The position numbers and the translations under genes are program-made. A DNA stretch of 64,000 nt. It comes from Axinella damicornis. Taxonomy: Eukaryota > Porifera > Demospongiae > Axinellida > Axinellidae. Where the stretch lies: NCBI GenBank assembly GCA_963931865.1, contig OZ007508.1:16479104-16543103 (forward strand), given 5' to 3'. This document shows positions 43,974-54,949 of the stretch, piece by piece. The notes beneath the pieces are model-generated. The model was not told the origin of the DNA. It saw only the letters and a list, made by a program, of their open reading frames with translations, and made no database searches. How positions within the stretch are numbered: position 1 is the first letter of the stretch; each line of letters starts with the position of its first letter.

Positions 43974-45298
43974 CTTGCTTCCTTTCAAACCAGCAGCATC
44001 AAACCTTCACCAAGAGACACGGGCATCACAGCAGTGTCTCTCACCTGCATTAAGGAATGGATCAGCCTAATAGCAATGCTATCATACACTGTATTTGTAA
44101 CTGTGTACATCCAGGCGTCTTGGTTCAGTTCCAATATACTTATGTTTATTGAACAGGTGCACCTTTTGTTGTTGTTTACCAGTAAGTCCCGCCCCCTGGC
44201 TCCGCCCACATCCGGTTCTACAGGCGTGTCAGCGCACACCCTTCAGGGACATATACTGCCTGAGGCGGAGACTAAGACGCCAGAGCTCGGGCCTCAAATT
44301 TCGTACGTAGGTTAGGCCTGTGGGGGTTGTTCATAAACCGGCGGGGGACGCGGGTAAGCCTTACCGAACAGCGAAAAAACCCGAAAGTCTGCCTCCACGT
44401 CAGCCCAGAGCCATTGTAAACAAAGTGTTTTGACCGTTATTTCAGTAATGACAATAGACTGACAAGTCCCCCGTCGAATTCTACTTCAGTGTTCCTTGGA
44501 GCTTCTCTTGCGCCACATAACGCTACAATACAGGCGCGTTTTCATCTCCGCCTTCGCTCCAACACTTTCCATGTACACGATCGGCAGCATACAGTCTGAA
44601 GGTCAAGCATATACTGCCGTTCGAAATCCACACAGGAGCGGCACCACGGAGTCACACAAGCAACTACCAAAGGTATAGGCTACAACTAGCACAAAGCGAA
44701 GCTACAACTATCATCCAGAGAGACACACTAGTAGACTATACTCTGCTGGTTTTGTTAGACCGCCATTATCTTTCTCCGTACACTAAATGATTATTTCCGC
44801 ACACTAGCAATTATTTCCGCACATTCTCCGTGTAACGTGCATTAGATTGATCCACGACTTAATACACCCGAGCTCTGAACGTTCCAGACCCAAGAGACCT
44901 CAGGCTCCCTGTCAGATTAGGCCTGGGAACGAGTAGGCTTGCTCGAATAGTGTTGCTTTTTTCTATTAGGGGGCGTGGCTGAACTTTGCTACCAATAGGA
45001 GGCGTGGCTGAACTTTGCAACTAATAGGAGGCGTGGCTGAAAGCAGCCTCACAGTAATACTTGCAGATTACTGTTCTGGCCATTGATTTATGCATTCCTC
45101 AGTATACTAGGACTATATTATAAGATTGGAATATTCATCACCAGGAGCGCATAATGACATACAGAGCAGAAGTTCTTTACGTCATTATGTGCTTCTGCCA
45201 TAACGTAAAGCACAATGACGTGTACTGTTTAATTGCTCGGCAAAATATGTGATACAACTGCTATGCATGATACAACTACTATGAAATACAGCAGTAGT
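43974..45298. other. Spacer between DNAJA copies B and C
   Basis: Upstream region of copy B and downstream region of copy C. It includes three near-identical direct repeats of about 29 bp (about 44964-45041; ATAGGAGGCGTGGCTGAACT) and an imperfect palindrome around 45150-45216 (CATAATGACGTAAAG type). No exon recognised. Confidence 0.5.
44964..45041 (+). repeat. Three tandem repeats with GGCGTGGC boxes
   Basis: Unit about 29 bp, each with an ATAGGAGGCGTGGCTGAA core. GGCGTGGC (GCCACGCC) resembles KLF/Sp-type sites and the flanking ACCAATAGG contains CCAAT. Regulatory function is only a possibility. Confidence 0.7.
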
Positions 45299-48200
45299 TC
45301 ACTGGGTCTGGCACGATACACCTTGTCCTTGTCTGGGGCCGTCTTCTTCATACGCTTGACCCTGCACACAAAGAGAATTCGAAGTGAGTTGAGAAAACTA
45401 AATTCAAATTATATGGATATTGGTTCGGCACGAAGAATATTGGCCCCAGACCCAAACCAACCCCAGCGCGGATCGCTTCAAGCATCAGTATTTGGGTCTA
45501 GGGCCGAGACTAACTTTAATATAAATACATGAATTGTATCTTGATACTGAGCAGCACAGTGAGGCTAGTAGCTCTATTGCTATACAGAGAGCGATGTGAT
45601 TGAAGACATACGCATAATTTATGCTGCTCACCGAATATCTCCTGTGATTCCGTTCAGTCTCCGGATCCAAGTCCTGAAGTTCTACCTGTGATCATGAATC
45701 AAGTCAATCAACACAGTATATGCATGCGACCATGAGTGATACAACATGGCCAAAGTTGAACTTTTACCGGGAATATATATCATGCAGTATAGTTACTAAA
45801 CAACACGGTAACATGCACATCCCCACTAGCCTTGTTCCCAGGTGCTGGTAATTGGCCTGGGAATGAGGTTAACTTCCCACTAGCCTTGTTCCCAGGCACT
45901 CAATTACCGAACACCTGGGAACGAGGCTAACTCCCCACCTCCTCTAGGTCATCATCCGCTACTTCCATGGATTCCTCTGGCGGCTTAGGCAACAGCTTGG
46001 CCAGACTAGCGAGTTTCTTTGAAGAGAGGAACCCGTTAGGAGGAAATTTCACCTGGAGGAGGGATACAACAGTCTTAACATTACATACGTATATCGAGGT
46101 ATAACCACATGCTTACCAACACCACACACTGCAAACTCAACTCACGGAGAAGGTGACGATCAGCCTCCCCTTGTCGAAGGGGTTCTTGTGCTGAGGCATG
46201 CCTTCATTCAACACCACCTTCACTTCACCTGCAACAAAAATATGTCACATGACCAATGGGCTGCACAGCTAGGTACCATGATACACATAATTGTTTTGTG
46301 ATGATACAAACTCTGAATAGCAATCTAAACATTTGTTGCTTCTGCTTCTGCGTAATAATTATTGTCAACGCAAACCAAAGAACAGAAAACGGGGTAGGTC
46401 TGGGAATAAGGCTCTTTGACAATTCCAGTTCCAAGGCTAGTGTTGGTACAGATGAAGAGCCAGGACGATAAATTTAACCCTTTCCCACCCACAGCTTTGC
46501 TAGAGGGCATTTTCAGTGTCTGGAGCCCTCAAATGTACCCTAGTTTCAGTTCCCTCGGTTGCTGGGAGCGAAACATCTCCTGGAGATAATTCCAGCCATT
46601 CTAAGCACATAGCTAGGTGAATATAACCACACCTACTCATTCAATCACGTTTCTCTGACAAGCCTAGCTGAAAAGTGGGCATTGAATGGAGACCAAGTAT
46701 ACAGGAGTATTTTTTCATCTGTGCTCGACCCTCTCTTAGCATGCATGACTGTTGCTAATGTGATTCATTGACTGCTCATAGTGTACACTGGACCTAGGTG
46801 CACCTACCGTGCTTGATGACATCACCAGGGTGCGATGTGATGACCAGTTCACGCTTGTCCAGGGTCTTGATCACTCTGCGGAACCCACACAGCGCCTCCG
46901 ACAGTTCTATTTCCTGAGAGATGACACACGCACCACGACATGTGCAGGGAAAGTTAATGCTCATATGTACTCACACTTGGTACAAGAGCGCATAAGCGGG
47001 TGATCTACTTATGCGCTCTTGCTTGGTAGTATCACACTGCAGTCTTCTGATAATACCTGAGTAAAAATGGTCGTGCAATCACGCAAGCAGTCACTACACA
47101 TACGCAGTTGTGTTGAATCTCGTAGGTAATTGTCTTGGCGGTGACGAATGTCACGTACGTAGTGTTCTTGTAGCAGGCTACATGACTGCACAAAATTCGA
47201 GCAGATGTGACGTAAATTAGTAAATTAAGGTGATCGCAGGCTGAATCATGCTTACGTACAGCTTTGCAAGCTTTCAAATACCATTTTCGGTTGAATGCAA
47301 TTGCAAGCAAACACACGAGTAGTTAGTTAAACTACCACTGAGTTCACACGTGAAGGTACAAGTTTGAACGCTAAAGTTGGTATGACGCCTCCTTGCATAA
47401 TTAGAATGCATTGCAGTGCGGCACTAAGTGTGCATGAGACAAAGCACATTTCCGTGTAAGTGTGTGACTGTTTTTGTCTTTACTTGGGCACACACCCATT
47501 GGCGAAGAAGTCAAGTGGTGCTGGTGGGATATTAGGAGAAGTTTGGGAGCACTCTACTTGGAACCTGCTTGGAACAGTGAACTCCAAGAAGATGATCATG
47601 ATCCACTCACCAACTCCATGAGGAGGTCTGCACCCTTTCGCTTGAACACACGATGATCCACTTCATCTAGCACAATAACAACGTCTCCTGTCTCAGAGCC
47701 AGGTTCCTGTACACGTGTGGTGGTTGGTGTGGAGATGAAACGAGTAATGAATCACGCAACTCAAAGTTGCTGTCTTGCCTTTAATCTGCTCTATGTCAGG
47801 ACTGAATCCATCTATCTCTGGATTGAGTCCGCCTGTCATGGTTGAGTCCGCCTGTCATGGTTGAGTCCACCTGTCATGGTTGAGTCCACCTGTCATGGTT
47901 GAGTCCACCTGTCATGATTGAGTCTGCCTACGTCAAGACTGAGTCCATCTATGCCATGATTGAGTCTCCTTACCGGTGTGTCATGATTGAGCCCCTATAC
48001 CACGACTGAGTCCACCTCTGTCACCACCCATCTCGCGATTGAGCCCCTTGTCATGATTGAGCCCCGTCATGATTGAGTCCCTGTCATGATTGAGCCCCCT
48101 ACTTCAGCATCATGATTGAGCCCCGTCTCCTATGTCACGATTGAGCCCCATATGGCATGATTGAGTCCACCTATGTCACGATTGAGTCCATCCATGCCAT

Positions 48201-49213
48201 GATTGAGTCCCATATGTCACCATTGAGTCCCTCTGTCACAATTGAGTCCCTCTGTCATGATTGAGCCCCCCTATGTCATGATTGAGCCCCGTAATGATTG
48301 AGTCCCTGTCATGATTGAGCCTGTCATGATAGAGTTCCCGGTCATGATTGAGCCCCCTGTCATGATTGAGCCCCTGTCATGATTGAGCCCCTGTCATGAT
48401 TGAGCCCCATCATGATTGAGCCCCGTCATGATTGAGCCCCGTCATGATTGAGCCCCCAGTCATGATTGTGTAACGTATGGACAATGGACATTGTACACCT
48501 GTTTCTGCTACCTGCCTGTATGTCTGTCTTCATTTGTTGTACTTTACCTGTTTGACCAGTATGTCCCTGTTTTGACCGGTGTATACCTGTTTCGGCTTTC
48601 TGTGCTATATAAACCTGTACTATGTGCTATTGATGGTGGATTACTATTTGAACTGAGCTATGTCATTGTAAATTCCAAGTCGTCAGATGCTGCACGTTAC
48701 AGTTGTGCCCCCCCTGTCATGATTGAGCCCCTGTCATGATTGAGCCCCCTGTCATGATTGAGCCCATCATGATTCATGATTGAGCCCCCTATGTCATGAT
48801 TGAGCCCAATATGCTATCCCCTATGCCACATAGGCAGACTCAATAGGTGGACTCAGTGCATACTAGACAGCAGAGCGTGAGAGAGCCCTGGGGCAAGGCT
48901 ACTTCTCCCATATGCATGTACATGTACACATTACACCCATGGTGTGCTCAGCCTGCATGTTAGTGAGTACACGGCTGCCCATCCTAACTTTACCTGGTCA
49001 CTTTCTCCTCTGAAGGTGATCTTATGTCCATCCTTCATCCCTTTGTCTATGTGTACCTACCAGCAGAGATGAAGAGAAAGAGAGAGTGTGAGTGTGTGTG
49101 TGTACGTGTGTGTAAGGGTGTGTATGTGTGTGTGCATGTGTGTGTGTATGTATGTGTGTAAGGTGTGTGTATGTGTGTGCGTGTGTGCGTGTGCGTGTGT
49201 GTGTGTGTGTGCA

Positions 49214-49247
<34 letters not shown>

Positions 49248-52200
49248 TGAGTTCAGTTACCACCACACAACCTTGTACTAGGGAACTAACCTCCAGAATC
49301 TTCCTCTCCCTGCTGACCTTGCTGCCCCCACAGCTCTTACACCGATCCTTCTCTGCGAGAGATCAGTATACGCAACTCACCAGACAAGTCGTATCGTATG
49401 CACACATGTACATCGGCCTACACACATGCAAGTTATACATACTTCCACTATACAGCAGATATACAGAATTATGTACCAATGAAGATCTCTCCCTTCCCCC
49501 CACACATATCACAGCGTGACTGAAACTGCTGCACAATGGAGGGGCCTAGTCTCTGTACTTGGATCTGAAAACAGTGAAAAGATAAGATGGGAAGAGAGAG
49601 GGGAGGGGGAGGGGGAGAGAGGAGGGAGGGGAGGGAGGGAGGAGGGGGGGAGGAGGGAAGGAAGGAGGGAGGGAGGGAGGGAGGGAGGGAGGGAGAAGGG
49701 GGAGGGGGGAGGGAGGGAGGGAGGGAGAGAGAGGGAGGGAGGGAGGGAGGGAGAAGGGGGAGGGGGGAGGGGGGAGAAGGGGGAAGGAGGAGGGAAGATG
49801 GAGGGGAGGGAGGAGGGAGGGGAGGGAGGGAGAAGGGGGGAGAGAGGAGGGAGGGGAGGGATGGAGAAGGGGGGAGAGATGGAGGGTAGGTAAAGGTAAC
49901 CTTCAACCGATCAGTCTATGTTTACTCAGGCTGTACTACTGTACGATGTGAAGATTTGACAATGTACGTTAGGAGATACCTGTAGCTGATATGTGGATAC
50001 CAGTGACTAAACTGTGCATGACCATACAGGTGATGGACAGACAGATCAAGATGAACACCAAATGGACGAGTAGAAAGCACCCATTGGTTCATGGATGGGG
50101 CACTAGATGTCTAGCAAATACGTATGGAGGCCAATGGTCACACCAACAGTGAAAGTATGATGGTATACGATGATGTCATCATGCACTCTAAAGAGTGACT
50201 ACTGCAGGTCTCACCCGAACACCTGCTCCACTGCAGTTATTACACTTCTTTACAGAGCCCTGGAGAGACAAAGGACAGCCCAACATTCACAGCTGGTTGT
50301 TTGTGAGCGCCATAAGCAAATGCAAACACCTCAGGGTGGCAAGCTATGAGGACGCGTGTTCAAGAGCGCATGATGACATCATCACATCGCAATGACAATG
50401 ATGTCATCATGCACTCTTGACCTCCACCTTAACAACAGAGCTCAGGAGCCCATGCAGACATACCTTCTTCCCTCCAATGCCATTACACTCCGAACAGATG
50501 ACATTCCTCTGCACTGCAAGCTTAGTGCTCTTGCCATTGTATAGGTCCTCAAGAGTCACCTGACACAGAGAGTGCAGTTTAGTTAGGTACACCCTAAGAG
50601 GCCACAAATACACACCAGAGGTGATCACTTATGGTCCTGGCCTAGCTTGTTCTTCTAATCAGCTTCCAGGATAATGATTACAGCTCAAGAGGGAAGGCCA
50701 GCGAGTGCTGATCTCAATGGATGGACAGTAGGTGGATGTGGAGGTGGGAGGGGCACACACAAATGTTCGAACGGAAGTGCAATCCGCAGTATTAAGGGGG
50801 GAAGTGTAATGCCTAGGCGATGTTACTAGCAAGATCAACGCTACCCTAGATTATTCAAACTCCTCTTCTGATTCTGTTGGACAGCCGTCCCTCCAATCCT
50901 CACCCTAAGAGGCCACACCATGTCCTTGGTCCTCTTCTGTCCCTGATGGCGGCGACCCCCGCCAAAGAACATGTCAAAGATGTCCATGGCAGAGGAGTGG
51001 TGGAACCCACCGCCCCCCTCCTTCAGCCCCTCCTCCCCGGCCTCATCATACAGCTTGCGCTTCTTTTCATCAGAGAGGATTTCAAACGCACCAGCAATTT
51101 CCTTGAACTGTGTGCATGAGTGTTATGTGTGCATGTGGTGAGTGCATTGTGTGTGTTGTGAGTGTGAGGTGGGTTAGGGAGGGACACTCCTGGTCCTGAG
51201 CAGGGTTTGGGGGGTGATTGAATAGTGTGGCAGTGCACCATTAGGGGGGTCTAGGTTGGAACTGTCACTGAGCAGTTTTGTGGTATCACATAATGCACAA
51301 CGTCTATCGCGTTCTGATTGTGTCGCAAATCGCTGAATTCTCGCAGCCAAACCCGGTCCTATGTGTTGCAGCAACACATTCATTATTTTGTGCAAATGTG
51401 CTGTTACTATGAATGTGCAATACTTGTCCCTATGATGACCGTTTGCGCATGTGTCTTGCGTACATATTCTTCGTGCACACTTTCACCCTTCAACTGGCAT
51501 GTAGGTGAGTAATTATACATGTAAGTCACAACTGGTGAAAATTCATTCCCGACTTCTGTAGTGGAAAGGAAGTTAATTTGGCAAAACAGGAACTCTGCAA
51601 AAACAAAAACTATCTTCTAGTGGTGAAGTTCATTTCAAGAGTTCACTGCCGGAGGGGATGAACACACAACACAGGTGAAGAGCTCAGTGCTTCCTAACTG
51701 CTGTTCCCAGAGGAAGTGGTGGTTGGTGGAGGCAGTGTACCAGGCTCAGTCCTCATCACTGCCAGCGAAATCATCCGAACAAACGTACGTAGTGGTTGAC
51801 CGTTTAGTACCCAACGTTGCGTATCTGCAACACGAGACTCTCAGTTCCATAATGTCAGGTGGGTGGGTTCACCCGAAGGGTGAAAACAGCATGGGTTCAG
51901 CTGTGGAAAGGCCTTGGTTGGACCTGGGTCATGAATGTTGTACGCTTGGCCTCATTGATCAATGAACAAATGGCACGGCATAGCTAGAGGTGAAAACAGC
52001 ATGGCCGTGTCTGGGTTCAGCTGTGGAAAGGCCTTGGTTGGACCTGGGTCATGAACGTTGTATGCTTGGCCTCATTGATCAATGAACAAATGGCATGGCA
52101 TAGCTAGAGGTGAAAACAGCATGGCCGTGTCTGGTCTTGGTTGGACCTGGGTCATAAACGTTGTATGCTTGGCCTCATTGATCATGAACAAATGGCATAG

Positions 52201-53563
52201 CTAGAGGTGAAAACAGCATGGCCGTGTCTGGGTTCAGCTGTGGAAAGGCCTTGGTTGGACCTGGGTCATGAAAGTTGTAATACAGTACGCTTGGCATCAT
52301 TGATCAATGAACAAATGGCACATCTTTGTTGCCATGTGGTACTGTCGATTTCACTTCGCTTCAAACGTGCATATTCTGTGCCAAGTTTAGTGGCAAGAAC
52401 TTCTGCTGGTGAAGCTTTACGGAAATCGCACAGCCCGGAATATGCTGGAGTCCAGAAGCTGCGGGCACATTGCGTGAGTGTCATATTTGCAGAACACAGT
52501 TTCCGTGAAAGTCCACGGAATACGCATGTTCGAAGCGAAGTGAAATCGACAGTAGTACCCATCACTATAGCCATTTAAGAGATAGGTCCATGGGTGGTTT
52601 CCATGAAAGATGTATAACATTATAGACTATTCTTCTGTCAGTCAGCACTTTCCATCCCTTGTAGCTATTGAAGATCAGTCAGCACTTTCAAACTGATTGA
52701 CTTTACACACGAGTCAAAAAATGTATGTTCTTTTTGGTATGAGAGCACATTCATGCTTAGTCTCGTTCCCAGACCGTTTATCCGTGCTGGGGTTGGTTGG
52801 GTCCGGGACCGAGACTAATTCATGCTTAGATGAATGAAGTTCAACATACAGACGTGGTTCACATACTTGACGTCTGTTCGCTCAGGGACACCCAACGAGC
52901 AGGGTTGTGTACCTTACACACCTTATTTGCTGACGGTGTCCTTTAGAAATCATAACAGGTATTAAAAAAGCAGGAGTGGGCTAATATATGTAGCAGATTG
53001 CAATGTACAGTTTATCATCTCAGAAGCAGTCGTGAAGCATACATCTCTTGGGGGGGGGACATGCTTGCAGCTACCCATCGACGTCCCAAGTCAAAAGGGT
53101 AGATGGAACAGTTAAATGATCATCAGAGCTGATACCTTTTCTTCAGCCTCAGGACCTGGGTTCTTGTCAGGATGGTATTTGAGGGCCAGTTTACGATACG
53201 CCTTCTTCAGCTCTGCATTAGTGGCATTGGGACTCACTCCCAGGATGTCTGAAGAATTAGGGGGCGGAGGAGGAAGGGGAGGGGTGAAGGGGAGGGAAGG
53301 GAAGGGGAGAAGGGGAGGGAAGGGATGAAGGGGAGGGAAGGGAAGGGGTGAATGGGAAAGGGGAGGGGCAGAGGGGTGGAGGGGAAGAGAGGAGTTGGGG
53401 AGGAAGGAGATGGGTAGAGGGGGAAGGAGGGTGGTAGAGGGAGAAGGGGAGGTTGTCGAGGGTGGTTACTCAGAGGGAAGTTGGAAGATGAGATGAATTA
53501 GAGCTCTCTGATTCAAAGAACTGTAAAAGGTAACTCACCATAATACTTTGTTTCCTTCACCAT
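45299..53563 (-). CDS. DNAJA1-like Hsp40 co-chaperone, copy C
   Basis: Cytosolic type-I Hsp40, same architecture as copy A. Fourteen minus-strand exons: 53563-53539, 53248-53136, 51107-50904, 50559-50464, 50259-50215, 49564-49477, 49352-49291, 49056-48994, 47706-47611, 46913-46808, 46228-46146, 46052-45939, 45685-45632 and 45361-45299. They sum to 1,212 nt, 403 residues. Motifs are [29 protein letters not shown] (HPD), [11 protein letters not shown] and zinc motifs [24 protein letters not shown] and CKSCGGSK. The client-binding domain includes [19 protein letters not shown] and [10 protein letters not shown], and the C-terminus is GVSCQTQ (CaaX). Ten of the fourteen exons have exactly the length of the copy A counterparts or differ by whole codons only. 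The upstream region carries heat-shock elements and a TATA-like box, so heat inducibility is likely. Introns host a 1-kb minisatellite, a 120-bp tandem repeat and several MITEs. Confidence 0.95.
45830..45930. mobile_element. Two adjacent hairpin MITEs
   Basis: TAGCCTTGTTCCCAGG occurs twice as a left end (about 45830 and 45890), each closed by CCTGGGAAYGAGG. Two family members lie back to back, 12 bp apart, immediately next to the donor of the 46052-45939 exon. Confidence 0.85.
46983..47021. mobile_element. Short perfect palindrome CAAGAGCGCATAAGC
   Basis: CAAGAGCGCATAAGC at the left inverts to CTTATGCGCTCTTG at the right. The outer CAAGAGCGCAT matches the end of the palindrome at 50361-50420. 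Intronic in copy C. Confidence 0.8.
47797..48826 (+). repeat. CATGATTGAGCCCC minisatellite, about 1 kb
   Basis: More than 45 tandem units of the type GTCATGATTGAGYCCC, 14-25 bp apart. The left part is diverged (GGTTGAGTCCACCTGTCAT) and the right part more uniform. It is interrupted by unique sequence at about 48480-48705 and resumes to about 48826. It lies in the copy C intron between exons 47706-47611 and 49056-48994. Confidence 0.95.
49085..49250. repeat. (GT)n microsatellite
   Basis: Interrupted GT array with GC and GTAT variants, in a copy C intron. Confidence 0.95.
49580..49892. repeat. GGGA/GGAG purine tract
   Basis: About 310 bp of almost pure purine on the plus strand (GGGAGGGAGGGAGG motifs), in a copy C intron. 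Ser/Pro- or Gly/Arg-rich frames across it are artefacts. Confidence 0.95.
50361..50420. mobile_element. Palindromic element with CATGATGACATCAT core
   Basis: CAAGAGCGCATGATGACATC inverts to GATGTCATCATGCACTCTTG. A partial relative lies at about 50165-50196. Intronic in copy C. Confidence 0.8.
51860..52300 (+). repeat. About 120-bp tandem repeat, four units
   Basis: Four copies of a unit containing GGCCTTGGTTGGACCTGGGT and CATAGCTAGAGGTGAAAACA. The third copy carries an internal deletion. It lies in intron 2 of DNAJA copy C. Confidence 0.9.
52338..52559. mobile_element. MITE with 25-bp terminal inverted repeats
   Basis: GGTACTGTCGATTTCACTTC at the left and GAAGTGAAATCGACAGTAGT at the right are inverse. 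It is 222 bp with no transposase, directly adjoining the 120-bp tandem repeat in intron 2 of copy C. Confidence 0.8.
52758..52816. mobile_element. Hairpin MITE (TAGTCTCGTTCCCAGACC)
   Basis: The left end TAGTCTCGTTCCCAGACC pairs with GGTCCGGGACCGAGACTA at the right. Intronic in copy C. Confidence 0.85.
53254..53475. repeat. GGGGA/GGGAAG purine tract
   Basis: Low-complexity G/A tract in intron 1 of copy C. A similar but shorter purine tract sits in the same intron of copy A (about 39030-39110) and a poly-G tract in copy B. The position may reflect shared ancestry. Confidence 0.9.
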
Positions 53564-53852
53564 CTTTTTTCCTCTGCCGATCACCAGTTTATGTATCCTT
53601 CAGAGCACAAACAGGCAAAAGCATGTTCAGTGCAGTAGTATTAAACTGTACTAGCTATACTCTATCTGTTTCCACACCAATTGGACTTTGTAGCTACACC
53701 ATCCCAATGATGCCCGTTTCATACGTACAAAACTATACAACGGTAGACTACATAACCTAGTACCTCTAGTCTCGCGGGCCAGACGCCGCCCCTTTTACCT
53801 CGAGTTTCTATGCGTTGACTTGAGCACAACTTAACTCTTGACGAGCAATCAC

Positions 53853-53863
53853 TATAATATATA
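53853..53863 (-). promoter_or_regulatory. TATA-like box of DNAJA copy C
   Basis: TATATATTATA on the minus strand, about 290 bp upstream of the copy C ATG and 17 bp downstream (in minus orientation) of a heat-shock-like element. Confidence 0.45.
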
Positions 53864-53879
53864 CATGGACACGGCCGGA

Positions 53880-53887
53880 GAAAGTTC
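53880..53887. promoter_or_regulatory. Heat-shock half-palindrome GAAAGTTC with nearby CCAAT
   Basis: GAAnnTTC matches two inverted heat-shock factor units. A CCAAT box (ACCAATCG, about 53891-53898) lies next to it. It sits between DNAJA copy C (-) and TEN1 (+). Confidence 0.5.
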
Positions 53888-53945
53888 TGGACCAATCGTG
53901 TCTCGTCAGATCAGTCTAGCCAGTGTAGCAACCGTGGCAACTTTG

Positions 53946-53958
53946 TTCCAGAACTTTC
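53946..53958. promoter_or_regulatory. Heat-shock element TTCCAGAACTTTC
   Basis: Three perfectly spaced inverted units (TTC nn GAA nn TTC), the full consensus for heat-shock factor trimers. It lies 383 bp upstream of the DNAJA copy C ATG and 120 bp upstream of the TEN1 ATG. An Hsp40 gene is an expected target. Confidence 0.6.
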
Positions 53959-54020
53959 GCCTTCCGTATGAAAGTATTCCATTCCGTGCAGCATGGGAAT
54001 GGGATTTCAGCACTACTTAA

Positions 54021-54066
54021 TAGTCTGGTTCCCAGGCCAAAGAGGTTAGGTCTGGGAACCAGACTA
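54021..54066. mobile_element. Hairpin MITE directly upstream of TEN1
   Basis: TAGTCTGGTTCCCAGGCC at the left inverts to GGTCTGGGAACCAGACTA at the right. It ends 12 bp before the TEN1 ATG, so it is either in the promoter/5' untranslated region or in a 5' intron (CAGCACAG precedes the ATG). Confidence 0.85.
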
Positions 54067-54078
54067 ATCAGCACAGCT

Positions 54079-54438
54079 ATGGACAAGGAACACTCCCGGT
54101 TTATGACCATCCCGGACATCCTTGGTGGTACTCCAGCTGATCTTCACGGGACAATAGTGCGCACAATTGGCCTGCTACTGCGCTATGATGTCAGCAGAAG
54201 CCAGATCTGGATCAAAGATGTGACGTCATTACTAGAACTTGCAATTGACTCCAGCATGATAGAACCCTTTCCATTCAAGCCGAATGCTCTCTACCAGTTT
54301 ATTGGGGAGCTGGACGGCAGTGGCAGGAGTGGAGGCATTAGTGGTGTGGTGCTCAAGGCTCATACGTATAGGTGTGTGGACAAACTGGATTTGGGTGTAT
54401 ATATGCAAGCACACGCACTGAGATTTCAGGGAACATAG
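54079..54438 (+). CDS. TEN1: TEN1, CST telomere complex subunit
   Basis: Small single-stranded-DNA-binding OB-fold protein that works with CTC1 and STN1 in telomere C-strand fill-in and replication rescue. A single coding exon encodes 119 residues (human 123). Matches to the family run in order: a Leu/Arg-Thr-Ile-Gly first strand (LHGTIVRTIGLLLRYDV), the ALYQFIGELDG strand corresponding to vertebrate LYIVLGELQ, the GVVLKAHTYRCVDKLDL strand corresponding to VVKARVLTCVEGMNL, and a final helix YMQAHALRFQ. I chose the ATG at 54079 because the frame upstream runs into the hairpin MITE, and because the length then fits the family. The gene is head-to-head with DNAJA copy C. Confidence 0.85.
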   Translation: MDKEHSRFMTIPDILGGTPADLHGTIVRTIGLLLRYDVSRSQIWIKDVTSLLELAIDSSMIEPFPFKPNALYQFIGELDGSGRSGGISGVVLKAHTYRCVDKLDLGVYMQAHALRFQGT

Positions 54439-54685
54439 AGCATACAAAGTGCTTGAAAGAGAGCTCGAGTGTACATGAAATCTCTTCAGGGAGAGAACTA
54501 ATGTTCTGATGAATTCCAGTCCCGAGAATGGACTACATGTGACTTCCAATATGTCGATGTGTTGTTATAGTAAAGTGGGACCGACTAGTCATATTCCAGT
54601 ATTAAAACTGAAATTTTGGCACAAAGCTCCTGTAAATATATTAGCCTTATTTCCAGGCCAGGTATCTGCTGTTTGCATATGCCAG

Positions 54686-54830
54686 TACAGCGTTTTGCAA
54701 TGTTCTTGCACTATCTGGTTAGCAGAGCGTCAACTGTATCAGCCAATCAAACAGAAGTCAAACTGTTCTGTAATTTGATTGGTAAATACCGGTGGCACTG
54801 GACATTGCAAGAACGCTGCAAAGCACTGTA
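54686..54830. mobile_element. Inverted-repeat MITE (ACAGYGYTTTGCA ends)
   Basis: ACAGCGTTTTGCAATGTTCT at the left and AACGCTGCAAAGCACTGT at the right are inverse. Same family as 26507-26652; the interior also contains TATCAGCCAATC/GATTGG-type matches. Confidence 0.8.
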
Positions 54831-54949
54831 ATCACCCCATCATGGCATGGGAAATACAAATACAAGCTCTATACTGCCTATACACAGATCTCGTACATGT
54901 AGCACTTTCACCATTATTATATAGAAATTGGAGGAGAAACGGATCATGT

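Noticed and set aside
47797..48826. Possible CRISPR array (many short direct repeats)
   Set aside because: Spacers are 0-10 bp, variable in length and not unique sequences. The locus is inside a eukaryotic intron with no cas genes. It is a minisatellite.
49469..49906. Ser/Pro/Leu-rich and Gly/Arg/Glu-rich frames
   Set aside because: They are translations of a purine/pyrimidine tract in a DNAJA intron. Only the exon at 49477-49564 is real.
53838..54020. A 60-residue plus-strand frame starting MTSNHYNIYMDTAG
   Set aside because: It covers the heat-shock and TATA-like elements between two divergent genes and has no family resemblance.
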